Shown here one piece after another: positions 33,501 through 41,247 of a stretch of DNA of 41,341 bases. Both the position numbers and the translations under genes were made by a program. Each line of letters starts with the position of its first letter. Position 1 is the stretch's first letter. Below the pieces are notes generated by a model. That model did not search any database, was not told where the DNA came from, and saw nothing but the letters and a program-made list of their open reading frames with translations. This stretch comes from Lachnospiraceae bacterium UBA7205 (lineage in GTDB: Bacteria; Bacillota; Clostridia; Lachnospirales; Lachnospiraceae): positions 1-41,341 of the forward strand of contig DKUL01000014.1 of NCBI GenBank assembly GCA_002490665.1, given 5' to 3'.

Positions 33501-34715
33501 ATGAAAGAAAAAGTAGTACTTGCCTATTCCGGAGGCCTGGACACCACTGCAATCATTCCATGGCTGAAGGAGAACTTTGACTATGAGGTCATCTGCGTCT
33601 GCGTTGACTGCGGACAGGAGGAGGAGCTTGACGGACTTGAGGAGCGCGCAAAATCCTGCGGAGCCGAGAAGCTTTATATCGAGAATGTCATCGACGAATT
33701 CTGCGACGAGTATATCGTCCCCTGCGTGCAGGCAAATGCCATCTATGAAAATAAATACCTTCTGGGCACTTCCATGGCAAGACCCCTTATCGCGAAAAAG
33801 CTGGTCGAAATCGCCAGAAAGGAAGGCGCCACTGCCATCTGCCACGGCGCTACCGGCAAGGGCAATGACCAGATCCGTTTCGAGCTTGGCATCAAGGCGC
33901 TCGCTCCTGACATCAAGATTATCGCCGCATGGAGAAACGACAAGTGGACAATGGATTCCCGCGAGTCCGAGATTGCATACTGCAATGCACACGGCATCCA
34001 TCTTCCATTCTCGGCAGACAGCTCCTACAGCCGTGACAGGAACATCTGGCACATCAGCCACGAGGGACTTGAACTGGAGGATCCCGCAAACGAGCCGAAC
34101 TACGACCATCTGCTCGTACTCGGCACCACACCCGAGAAGGCTCCCGAGGAAGGCGAGTATGTAACCATGACGTTTGAGAAAGGCGTTCCAAAGTCCGTAA
34201 ACGGCAAGGAAATGAAGGTTTCCGACATTATCCGGGAACTGAACAGGCTCGGCGGAAAACATGGCATCGGCATTGTGGACATCGTGGAGAACCGCGTTGT
34301 CGGCATGAAATCCCGCGGCGTCTACGAGACACCGGGCGGAACCATTCTGATGGAGGCGCACCAGCAGCTCGAGGAGCTGATTCTCGACCGCGATACATAC
34401 ACCCTGAAGAAAGAGATGGGCAACAAGCTTGCCGACACCGTCTATGAAGGAAAGTGGTTCACACCAAAGCGCGAGGCAATTCAGGCGTTTATCGAAAAGA
34501 CGCAGGAATACGTGACTGGCGAAGTAAAGTTCAAACTCTACAAGGGCAACATCATCAAGGCCGGCGAGACAAGCCCATATTCTTTATATAATGAAAGCAT
34601 TGCTTCCTTCACGACCGGCGATTTGTATGACCACCATGACGCTGAGGGCTTCATCAACCTCTTTGGCCTGTCATGCAAGGTTCGTGCGATGAAAATGCAG
34701 GAAGCGGATAAGTGA
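33501..34715 (+). CDS. argG: Argininosuccinate synthase
   Basis: A 404-residue ATP-pyrophosphatase that joins citrulline and aspartate to argininosuccinate. The PP-loop is LAYSGGLDTT (residues 7-16). Other family strings are ICHGATGKGNDQIRFE, ADSSYSRDRNIWHISHEG and GRGVYETPGG-like SRGVYETPGGT. The ATG follows AAGGAG with suitable spacing. It is transcribed alone and opposite to argJBD. argH, often next to argG, is not in this window. Its long leader contains structured element B. Confidence 0.96.
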   Translation: MKEKVVLAYSGGLDTTAIIPWLKENFDYEVICVCVDCGQEEELDGLEERAKSCGAEKLYIENVIDEFCDEYIVPCVQANAIYENKYLLGTSMARPLIAKKLVEIARKEGATAICHGATGKGNDQIRFELGIKALAPDIKIIAAWRNDKWTMDSRESEIAYCNAHGIHLPFSADSSYSRDRNIWHISHEGLELEDPANEPNYDHLLVLGTTPEKAPEEGEYVTMTFEKGVPKSVNGKEMKVSDIIRELNRLGGKHGIGIVDIVENRVVGMKSRGVYETPGGTILMEAHQQLEELILDRDTYTLKKEMGNKLADTVYEGKWFTPKREAIQAFIEKTQEYVTGEVKFKLYKGNIIKAGETSPYSLYNESIASFTTGDLYDHHDAEGFINLFGLSCKVRAMKMQEADK

Positions 34716-34755
34716 TAAATAAGGAAGTTTTTTCATTACGGAAAAGGATAAAATT

Positions 34756-35049
34756 ATGACTGTATATGGTATCATCACGCTTTACCTTGCCGTGATGAAC
34801 CTGACCGGCTTTGCCATGATGGGCATTGACAAGAGAAAGGCTGTCAAGCGGCTCTGGCGCATTCCGGAGTCCACGCTCTTTGTCATTGCCATCATTGGCG
34901 GAAGCGTTGGTTCCATCATCGGCATGCGGGTATTCCACCACAAAACCAAACACTGGTATTTTGTGCTTGGCATGCCCCTGATACTGATTCTGCAGGTTTT
35001 ACTGGTATATGCAATTGCAAAATCCCCACTACAAATTTCCATTATGTAG
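34756..35049 (+). CDS. DUF1294 family small membrane protein
   Basis: A 97-residue protein with three hydrophobic segments and the DUF1294 hallmarks: GIDKRKAVKRLWRIPE near residue 23, GGSVGSIIGM and HKTKHWYF. The family occurs widely in bacteria, with no known function. The start has AAAAGGA upstream. It lies 40 nt after argG and may be co-transcribed with it. Its last codons form part of the terminator hairpin that follows. Confidence 0.85.
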   Translation: MTVYGIITLYLAVMNLTGFAMMGIDKRKAVKRLWRIPESTLFVIAIIGGSVGSIIGMRVFHHKTKHWYFVLGMPLILILQVLLVYAIAKSPLQISIM

Positions 35050-35061
35050 TGGGGATTTTTT
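35021..35061 (+). terminator. Rho-independent terminator overlapping the DUF1294 stop codon
   Basis: AATCCCCACTACA (35021-35033) pairs perfectly with TGTAGTGGGGATT (35045-35057) and is followed by a T run. The stop codon lies within the stem. Confidence 0.88.
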
Positions 35062-35102
35062 GTAACAGTCGAGCCTTCGACTTCCTGTTACGGATTTTTT
35101 TC
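35062..35102 (+). terminator. Second, back-to-back terminator
   Basis: GTAACAG (35062-35068) pairs with CTGTTAC (35085-35091), with an inner TCGA/TCGA stem, followed by seven or more Ts. It backs up the preceding terminator. Confidence 0.7.
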
Positions 35103-35152
35103 TTTTCTTCTGTTCAACAAGTAATTTTTGTGATAAAATGGCAATATGTATA

Positions 35153-35188
35153 GCATTTCATAGCGAAATGCAATTTTTGTATACAAAA
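35153..35188. promoter_or_regulatory. Palindromes upstream of the LytTR regulator gene
   Basis: GCATTTC/GAAATGC (35153-35159 with 35165-35171) is followed by the perfect 14-bp palindrome TTTTGTATACAAAA (35175-35188), about 32 nt before the start codon. It may be an operator for the regulator itself. Confidence 0.4.
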
Positions 35189-35219
35189 TACACGAAACAG
35201 AAAGAGGTGCAGACAGACT

Positions 35220-35933
35220 ATGCATATAGCGATATGTGACGACAACGTGGCTGACCGGAAGCATCTGGAGCGGCTGCTTTCAAGGGAATCCGACAAGCGT
35301 GCAGGAACCCCGAACATCCTTTATGTCGATTCCTACGGCGAAAAAACGCACTTTCTCGCCAATCCTTTAAAATACAATCTCATATTCATGGATATGACAT
35401 CCGAACCGGGAATTGTGGAATATATTCTTGAACACCTTGATGCGATGGGCTACAATGCCCCCCTGATACTATATTCGTCCCAGATTGACTATACCGCCAT
35501 TCCCAATCTTCCGAGCTATGTCATACATGCCAAAAAACCGTACATTCCGGAACCGCTGCCCGGATATCTTGCCCTTGGCGATGCCAATGTGACAGGGCAT
35601 GTCATCTCTGTCAAGGTGCACCGGGACAAGATTGACCGGAATGTCCCCAAAAATTCCATAATGTACATTCTCGAGGAGAATGGGCACTGTATCCTCCACA
35701 CAACGGAAGGGGAAGTCTTTGACGTGGACGAAAACATCAGCGAGATGCGCAAAATAATGGAGCCCTTTGAGGAATTTGAACGTGTCAATAAAAGGGACAT
35801 CGTTAACTTTAAATATGTCTCTGCCGTCATGCCTGCATCCATCGTCATGCAGGACTATGCCCAAGTCAGGATATCCCCGCTGCGCTACCGCAGCTACAAA
35901 TACTTAAAGGAGGAAATGGATGAACTGTCATAG
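35220..35933 (+). CDS. LytTR-type response regulator (REC plus LytTR DNA-binding domain), orphan
   Basis: A 237-residue protein. The receiver domain spans about 1-120, with acidic residues D7 and D8 (HIAICDDN), the phospho-acceptor region LIFMDM (D58) and a lysine in IHAKKPY. A LytTR-like domain follows (about 140-232) with YILEENGHCILHTTEGE and FERVNKRDIVNFKYV. Such proteins regulate transcription after phosphorylation by a membrane kinase, often of the AgrC type. No kinase gene is adjacent. The start follows AGAGGTG. Its 3' end forms one arm of a 20-bp inverted repeat. Confidence 0.8.
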   Translation: MHIAICDDNVADRKHLERLLSRESDKRAGTPNILYVDSYGEKTHFLANPLKYNLIFMDMTSEPGIVEYILEHLDAMGYNAPLILYSSQIDYTAIPNLPSYVIHAKKPYIPEPLPGYLALGDANVTGHVISVKVHRDKIDRNVPKNSIMYILEENGHCILHTTEGEVFDVDENISEMRKIMEPFEEFERVNKRDIVNFKYVSAVMPASIVMQDYAQVRISPLRYRSYKYLKEEMDELS

Positions 35934-35951
35934 TTCATCCATTTCCTCCTT
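35907..35951. terminator. Convergent terminator made of a perfect 20-bp inverted repeat
   Basis: Bases 35907-35926 are the exact reverse complement of 35932-35951, with a GTCAT loop. It spans the end of the LytTR gene and the gap before the convergent degV gene. There is no T run, so termination efficiency is uncertain; antisense pairing of the two mRNA ends is another possibility. Confidence 0.6.
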
Positions 35952-35955
35952 CGGG

Positions 35956-36795
35956 CTATATTGTCAGTATCACGCCGCCCTCATTTGCATACATGCTGCT
36001 CACGCCTGCCGTATCGAGCACCAGCGTCTCCATAAACTTGAGCTTTTCCTCGATATGTTCCCGCACAAACTCAGCGGCCTTCAGATTGTTGCAATGCGTA
36101 ATCATAAGCCTTTTCTTCTCCGCCCCTGCTGCCTGCTCTACCGCTGTATCCGCCATCTTTGCAAGCGCCTTTTTCATGCCGATGCCCTGGCCAAGCTGGA
36201 TAATGCTGCCGTCATCGGCACCCATCACCGGTTTGATGTTGAGCGTGGATGCCACAAACGCCTTGACGCCCGAAAGCCTTCCGTTTTTCCGGAGTGTATC
36301 CAGATTCTCAAGGACAAAGTAAGTGTTCATTCCCCTGACAAATTCGTCAATGCGCGCTGTAATCTCATCAAACGGAACCCCCTGTTCCTCAAGCTCCACA
36401 ATCTTATACGCAATCTGCGTCTCCCCGCAGGATGCCGACTTGGAATCAACTACCAGAATGTCCTTGTCGCCATACTTTTCATGGTAAAGGTTTTTTCCGA
36501 GCAGCGCACTGTTATAGCTCCCGCTAAGCTTTGATGACAATGTGACCGCATAAACATGCTCGGCCTCGGTGCGGTAGGCATCCATATAGCGTTCCGGTGA
36601 GGGGCACGCTGATTTGGGGCACTCCGGACAGGATGCCACGGCATCCAGGAACTCCCGCTGGTTAAAGCTCCCGTCATCTTCCTTCTCATACGTCTCCCCT
36701 ACCATCAGCGTAAGTGGTACAATCTCAAATCTATCATCCTGCTTCAAGTCCTGCGGAAGCTCACAGCAACTGTCAACTACTATTTTGTAACTCAT
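35956..36795 (-). CDS. DegV family fatty-acid-binding protein
   Basis: A 279-residue DegV protein. The start MSYKIVVDSCCELP and the strings TLSSKLSGSYNSA and DSKSASCGE are diagnostic. The family binds fatty acids; in Firmicutes the FakB members present fatty acids to the kinase FakA for phosphorylation and entry to phospholipid synthesis. Whether this one is a FakB is not decidable, and no fakA is in view. It is a single-gene unit. Confidence 0.9.
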   Translation of the reverse strand: MSYKIVVDSCCELPQDLKQDDRFEIVPLTLMVGETYEKEDDGSFNQREFLDAVASCPECPKSACPSPERYMDAYRTEAEHVYAVTLSSKLSGSYNSALLGKNLYHEKYGDKDILVVDSKSASCGETQIAYKIVELEEQGVPFDEITARIDEFVRGMNTYFVLENLDTLRKNGRLSGVKAFVASTLNIKPVMGADDGSIIQLGQGIGMKKALAKMADTAVEQAAGAEKKRLMITHCNNLKAAEFVREHIEEKLKFMETLVLDTAGVSSMYANEGGVILTI

Positions 36796-36949
36796 CCGTA
36801 TCTACCTCTCCACAATTTTATAACCATTTCATATAGTTTCAATAACTATGTATCATCATATCATATAATATGCATTTTGAAAAGGACTTTTACTTGAAGT
36901 TTTTATGAATTCCCATTATACTTAATTTGACAGAGAAACGGAGGATTAT

Positions 36950-37459
36950 ATGACGGCATTAGAACTTAAGGTTACAAAAAGCATTATGAATTCCCTGCTG
37001 GCATCTGAGCAGTTTGATTCCTTTCTGGTGGAGGAAGCCACCATCACCACATACAACACCTTTCATATTGACGGACACCTTATCAGGGATTTTTACACCA
37101 GTGAAGAACTCGAAGAAATCGAACAGAAAAAGAAATCTACCCTCTTTTCATACTGGAGTGACATCCGTCCCATATGCTTCCAGCTGATAAAAGGTAAAAA
37201 AACACCTGTTTCTTTTAAGGTTGTGCTCCATGCCGCCCCTGAACTGACGGAAAAAATAGCTGCAACTCCCGAATGCCAAGTTGCAGCAAATCTCATACGC
37301 TCCCTTGCCCTCAGCATACGCTATGACAAGGGCAAAGTTACATGTATTACAGGCACCGCGTTTACAACGTTTATCATGGACAAGAGTGTTGATACATTAT
37401 GGGATGCTTACATCCGGCAGCTCCTGTCCGGTTTCGGGCTGGACTTTGAAGAATCGTAG
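36950..37459 (+). CDS. DUF5721-like protein of Lachnospiraceae
   Basis: A 169-residue soluble protein. The early part, with SEQFDSFLVEEATITTYNTFHIDGH, is what I recall from DUF5721 proteins, which are restricted to Lachnospiraceae and relatives and have no known role. No catalytic motif is visible. The ATG follows CGGAGGA. It is transcribed divergently from degV, with promoters probably in 36796-36949, and converges on spoVAE. Confidence 0.7.
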   Translation: MTALELKVTKSIMNSLLASEQFDSFLVEEATITTYNTFHIDGHLIRDFYTSEELEEIEQKKKSTLFSYWSDIRPICFQLIKGKKTPVSFKVVLHAAPELTEKIAATPECQVAANLIRSLALSIRYDKGKVTCITGTAFTTFIMDKSVDTLWDAYIRQLLSGFGLDFEES

Positions 37460-37474
37460 CAAATGCTGATTACG

Positions 37475-37837
37475 CTATGCCTTTGTCACCTTGGAGCGGA
37501 ACACAAGGCTTGCCAGGTATCCAAATATCAGCGCCGCGCTGCACCCTATCGCCCCATTTGTAAAACCGCCCTTGAAAAGCCCGATAAACCCATCCTTGTC
37601 GATGGCCTCCTTCACGCCTTTCATCAGAATGTTGCCATATCCCAGAAGCGGCACGTTTGCCCCTGCCCCGGCGTATTCCGCGAAAGCATCATACCAGCCA
37701 AAAAAGCTTATCACTGCCCCGGTACAGACCAGAAGCACCATCACACGTCCGGGCAGCATCTTCGTGCGGTCCAAAAATATCTGTGCGAGGGCACAAATTG
37801 CTCCTCCCACCCAGAATGCATTGATATAATCCATCAT
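37475..37837 (-). CDS. spoVAE: Stage V sporulation protein AE (SpoVAE-type)
   Basis: A membrane protein of about 120 residues with three or four hydrophobic segments. The opening DYINAFWVGGAICALAQIF and the ending AALIFGYLASLVF fit SpoVAE (SpoVAEb), part of the inner-membrane channel that moves dipicolinate into and out of the spore. The start is one of two adjacent ATGs; the ribosome site is weak and distant (AAGGAAAGG), so expression may be low. In most spore formers it directly follows spoVAD, but here spoVAD lies 2 kb upstream, with four other genes between. Confidence 0.8.
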   Translation of the reverse strand: MMDYINAFWVGGAICALAQIFLDRTKMLPGRVMVLLVCTGAVISFFGWYDAFAEYAGAGANVPLLGYGNILMKGVKEAIDKDGFIGLFKGGFTNGAIGCSAALIFGYLASLVFRSKVTKA

Positions 37838-37911
37838 ACAAAAAACACATACCTTTCCTTTTTTAGGATAGTATGTGGATTTTTTGCGCACTTATTCATT
37901 TTCATGTGATA

Positions 37912-38412
37912 TTATTTCAGTCTCTTTGCCAGCTCCGTGACAATCTCACGAATATTTTTATCTTCGCAGTCCACGGTAAGATTGGCATATTTTTCATACA
38001 GGGGGACACGCTCCTCATACAGTTCCCGCAGCGTCTCCCCTTCCCGGAGGACGACACCGCGCTCTGCCAAATCCCCGAGCCTTTCCTGAATGCTTTCATA
38101 AGAAAGCTTAAGGTAGCAGATTGTTGCAATACTATTCAGGTGCTCCATGGCACGCTCACAGTACACCGCGCTTCCGCCGGTTGCTATCACGGCAGTTTTG
38201 GGCTTGAGCGAGGCATTGACACGTCCTTCAATGTCAAGGAACCCCTCCATGCCGTACACTTCTATCAGCTCGTGGAGCTTCCTGCCTTCCTGTTCCTGTA
38301 TTACAATATCGGAATCCACAAACGAGATTCCCAGATTTTTTGCCAGAACGACGCCAATTGTACTTTTTCCGACTCCCGGCATGCCAATCAGGACAACATT
38401 TTTTACCCTCAA
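37912..38412 (-). CDS. aroK: Shikimate kinase
   Basis: A 166-residue P-loop kinase that phosphorylates shikimate on the way to chorismate. The P-loop is GMPGVGKST (10-18); SFVDSDIVI holds the shikimate-contacting Asp and IATGGSAVYC the second substrate motif. I propose a TTG start, giving MRVKNVVLIGM, because GGGAG lies 9 nt upstream and the 166-residue length is right for AroK; no ATG is available. The gene follows ridA by about 20 nt on the same strand. Confidence 0.85.
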   Translation of the reverse strand: MRVKNVVLIGMPGVGKSTIGVVLAKNLGISFVDSDIVIQEQEGRKLHELIEVYGMEGFLDIEGRVNASLKPKTAVIATGGSAVYCERAMEHLNSIATICYLKLSYESIQERLGDLAERGVVLREGETLRELYEERVPLYEKYANLTVDCEDKNIREIVTELAKRLK

Positions 38413-38431
38413 ATTAACCAACTCCCAGCCA

Positions 38432-38809
38432 TCATTTACCAAGGTACGCAACGACCTCGACCTCGCAAAGTACCGCCTTGGGCAGGTCTTTTACAGCCAC
38501 GCAGCTTCTTGCGGGATTCTGGGTAAAATACTTTGCATAAACCTCATTAAACGCGCCAAAGTCTGCGATATCTGCCAGAAAACAAGTTGTTTTCACCACA
38601 TTGTCATACGTCGCGCCTGCTGCCTTTAATATCTCACCGACATTCGCCATCGCCTGCTGCGCCTGTGCGGTAATTCCCTCCGCCTCCACATTGCCCGTCG
38701 CCGGGTTGATCGGAATCTGACCTGACGCATACAAAAAATCCCCTGCCACGACAGCCTGTGAATAGGGTCCGATTGCCGCTGGCGCCTTGTCCGTACTTAT
38801 TTTTCTCAT
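38432..38809 (-). CDS. ridA: RidA family enamine/imine deaminase
   Basis: A 125-residue YjgF/YER057c/UK114 protein. RidA hydrolyses reactive 2-aminoacrylate and related imines made by PLP enzymes. The substrate-binding arginine is in NPARSCVAVKDLPK (R101), and the acidic residue in CEVEVVA (E116) is present, as in active members. The N-terminal IGPYSQAV and LYASGQIPINPATG are typical. It is followed by aroK. Confidence 0.92.
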   Translation of the reverse strand: MRKISTDKAPAAIGPYSQAVVAGDFLYASGQIPINPATGNVEAEGITAQAQQAMANVGEILKAAGATYDNVVKTTCFLADIADFGAFNEVYAKYFTQNPARSCVAVKDLPKAVLCEVEVVAYLGK

Positions 38810-38833
38810 TCTGAATTCCTCCTGTTTTGCTTT

Positions 38834-39082
38834 TTAATGTTTTCCTACTTCCGGCTCGTCAAATTCAACAGTAACATAGTACCCCCTTGTGTTCTCCTCC
38901 ACGGAAATCACAGTCCCTTCTTTTGACTTAAGCCTGTCCCGAAACGGAATGTTTCCTGACATGGCAACTGCCGGGTGAATGGTATAATAATAGTTGCTTG
39001 GCAGGACGCCCTCTGTAACAGTGACGGCATCCCCCTCCTTGACCTGTCCCGGCCGCTCCATTTTAAAATCCATCCTGCGCAT
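38834..39082 (-). CDS. Uncharacterised small protein
   Basis: About 82 residues, beginning MRRMDFKMERPGQVKEGD, with a beta-rich pattern such as KEGTVISVEENTRGYYVTVEFDEPE that suggests a small SH3-like or OB-like barrel. I do not recognise it. The start is placed at an ATG behind GGAG; the frame is open for 16 further codons. It precedes ridA by 24 nt and may be in the same operon. Confidence 0.5.
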   Translation of the reverse strand: MRRMDFKMERPGQVKEGDAVTVTEGVLPSNYYYTIHPAVAMSGNIPFRDRLKSKEGTVISVEENTRGYYVTVEFDEPEVGKH

Positions 39083-39235
39083 GCTGCTCCATCCTCCCTG
39101 CCGCTTTGTCTCCTTTTTATGATGTGCCAATATGAAGAAAATGTCAAGTAAAAAAGATGAGCGCGCATTTTCCTATAAGGATTAGGGTAAAAAAGAGCAG
39201 GCGAACGTCATATCGCCTACTCAATGGTATTGGTT

Positions 39236-39799
39236 TTAAAGGACTATGTCAAGCCTTGTGTTCATCGGTTTTGCAAGCTGCATGGAGTTGACCATAAAAA
39301 CATTCCGTGCGCTGTTACGGTAAACTGCCGCATTGCTGATTGTCCTGGTCAGGTCAGATATCCGCTGGGATATCTGGTTGCAGTTCTCCTTTGTGACCAG
39401 GGAGCTGCCGCTCAGTCTGCCAAGCTCAGTTGTCAGCTTTTCAATTTCACGGTTGAAATTCAGTCTGTCGGTTATCGAAAAATTACCGTTAATGACCTGG
39501 CTGGAAAGTCCTTCCATCTTTTTTATCATGTCCTCAATTTCTGCCTCTCCGGAGAAAGCTTCCTCCCCGCCGTCCTCACTTTCTTCCTTCTCTGCCTGCC
39601 TTTCCAGTGACAAACTCCTTTTCAGGCCTGCTGCTGATATTGAGAGCATAACTGACTGGTCATCCAGCTCCTGGTTCTCGTCCGGAACAACGCTGGCTAC
39701 CTTCATTGCCTGCTGCTGTTCCCTGCTGTTGGAACCGGAGTTGTCAATTGCCGCTGCCGCCCTGTTTGTAAGGGCAATATTTGCACTTCTTACCTCCAT
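39236..39799 (-). CDS. Uncharacterised protein with a flagellin-like helical segment
   Basis: A 187-residue protein. The middle part, SITDRLNFNREIEKLTTELGRL (about 107-128), recalls the coiled N-terminal helix of flagellins (DR-x-EI-x-L-x-x-E), and the N-terminus is Ala/Asn-rich (SANIALTNRAAAAIDNS). It lacks the rest of a flagellin: there is no D0 helix and no conserved C-terminal domain. An acidic linker lies at about 70-85. The ATG follows AAGGAG. Possible roles include a flagellin-related structural or regulatory protein; this is speculation. Confidence 0.55.
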   Translation of the reverse strand: MEVRSANIALTNRAAAAIDNSGSNSREQQQAMKVASVVPDENQELDDQSVMLSISAAGLKRSLSLERQAEKEESEDGGEEAFSGEAEIEDMIKKMEGLSSQVINGNFSITDRLNFNREIEKLTTELGRLSGSSLVTKENCNQISQRISDLTRTISNAAVYRNSARNVFMVNSMQLAKPMNTRLDIVL

Positions 39800-40022
39800 A
39801 TATGCTCCTTTCCCTTATATATGATTGTGCAGTCCCCTTTCCTGCACAACCATTCTTAAGATAATGATAAGTGTACATTTTATGGTATATACTTATGGCA
39901 TTTACATATGTCAACTTATCTTTCACATAATATATCGAAAGAATTGCAAAATAATTTAGCTTATTTTCTGAATTTTTTAAATTTTTCACGCATTTTAAAC
40001 AATTATGCCAAATCCATCCGGT

Positions 40023-41126
40023 CTATTCATTTTCCAGTGCCTCAATCACGATGCCATGTGCAATTCCGGGAACATTTTGTCCCTCGTTAAAGGATGTCTT
40101 ATTCAGCAGCGCCCCAGTCGGCACGAATAACACCCGTTTCCATTCACCCTTTGCAAGCTTTGGCAGAATATGCGCCGACAGGACAACTGCCGAACACCCG
40201 CATCCGCTTCCCCCTGCATGCACATCCTGTTTTTCGGTGTCATAAATAATCAGCCCGCAGTCATAATGCCTGTCACTGATATCGATGTTCTGGTCGGAAA
40301 GCAGGCTGAACAACGCCTGTTGTCCTACGCTTCCCAAATCCCCCGTGAAAATGGCATCGTAATCCTGCGCTTTTCTGCCAAAGTCCTTGAAGTTTGTCGC
40401 TATTGTCCACGCCGCCGCCGGCGCCATTGCGCATCCCATGTTGAAGGAGTCCTTAATCCCAAAGTCTTCTATCTTCCCGGCAGTAACACCTGTTATTCCC
40501 ACTTTGTACTGATATTTTCCTTCATATTCGTTTTTCACGGTCTGGCCAGAAACGGATTTTCCCGGGGCATTGACATTCTGCAGCAGAAAAGCGGCACTGC
40601 CCGTCACTGTCCATGATGCGTACAGCGGTCTCTGCCCCCCATACTCAAGAGGATAGCGGAACTCCTTCTGTGCACTGGCAAAATGGCTTGACGTGAGGCT
40701 TATCACCCTGTCAGCATAGCCGGCAGCCACACTCATGCTTCCCAGTGCAAGTGACTCGCCGCAGGTAGAGCACGCACCATAGAGGCCAAACAGCGGGATA
40801 TTGTAATCCACCAGTCCAAATGAGCTTGCTATGTTCTGCCCCAGCAGGTCGCCTGCGTACAAAAAGCGGATGTCTGCTGTCTGGGCACACGTTTTTGACA
40901 GTGTCAGTGCGACTGCCTCTTTCTGGAGTGCGCTTTCTGCCTTCTCCCACGAATCTTCGCCAAACATATCATTTTTATCATCGCTCACTTTATCAAAACT
41001 GCCGGAAAGCGGACCCTCGTTTTCCATCTGTCCCACCACCGAGCCGCTTCCCATGATGAGAACCGGCTGTCCATATGCAATGCTTGACGTACCAAGCGCC
41101 TTATTTTTTGAAGTATTGTTTTCCAC
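40023..41126 (-). CDS. spoVAD: Stage V sporulation protein AD
   Basis: A 367-residue thiolase-fold protein, slightly longer than the Bacillus protein (about 338). SpoVAD binds dipicolinic acid and is needed for its loading into spores. Recognisable strings are PVLIMGSGSVVGQMENEGP near the N-terminus, LFGLYGACSTCGESLALG, HFASAQKEFRYPLEYGGQRP and a C-terminal CGLIIYDTEKQD with GCGCSAVVL. The GTG start follows AGGAGGG. spoVAC and spoVAE are not adjacent; spoVAE is at 37475-37837. Confidence 0.93.
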   Translation of the reverse strand: MENNTSKNKALGTSSIAYGQPVLIMGSGSVVGQMENEGPLSGSFDKVSDDKNDMFGEDSWEKAESALQKEAVALTLSKTCAQTADIRFLYAGDLLGQNIASSFGLVDYNIPLFGLYGACSTCGESLALGSMSVAAGYADRVISLTSSHFASAQKEFRYPLEYGGQRPLYASWTVTGSAAFLLQNVNAPGKSVSGQTVKNEYEGKYQYKVGITGVTAGKIEDFGIKDSFNMGCAMAPAAAWTIATNFKDFGRKAQDYDAIFTGDLGSVGQQALFSLLSDQNIDISDRHYDCGLIIYDTEKQDVHAGGSGCGCSAVVLSAHILPKLAKGEWKRVLFVPTGALLNKTSFNEGQNVPGIAHGIVIEALENE

Positions 41127-41200
41127 CTCATGCCCTCCTGTTCTGTTTTCATTATTCGTACCTATTTTTTCCGAAAAGTCATGTGATTATTCCAGTACAT

Positions 41201-41243
41201 AAAAAAATCCCCCATCCTCCACGATATGCGGAGAACAGGGGAA
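41201..41243 (-). terminator. Terminator after the partial membrane-protein gene
   Basis: On the minus strand TCCCC-TCTCC pairs with GGAGG-GGGGA and is followed by seven Ts (41201-41207). It lies between the partial gene's stop and the spoVAD start, showing that they are separate units. Confidence 0.85.
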
Positions 41244-41247
41244 AGCA

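Noticed and set aside
33354..34361. Long open frame of 335 codons on the minus strand opposite argG
   Set aside because: It is a shadow of the strongly biased argG codons plus structured element B; it has no domain and no ribosome site.
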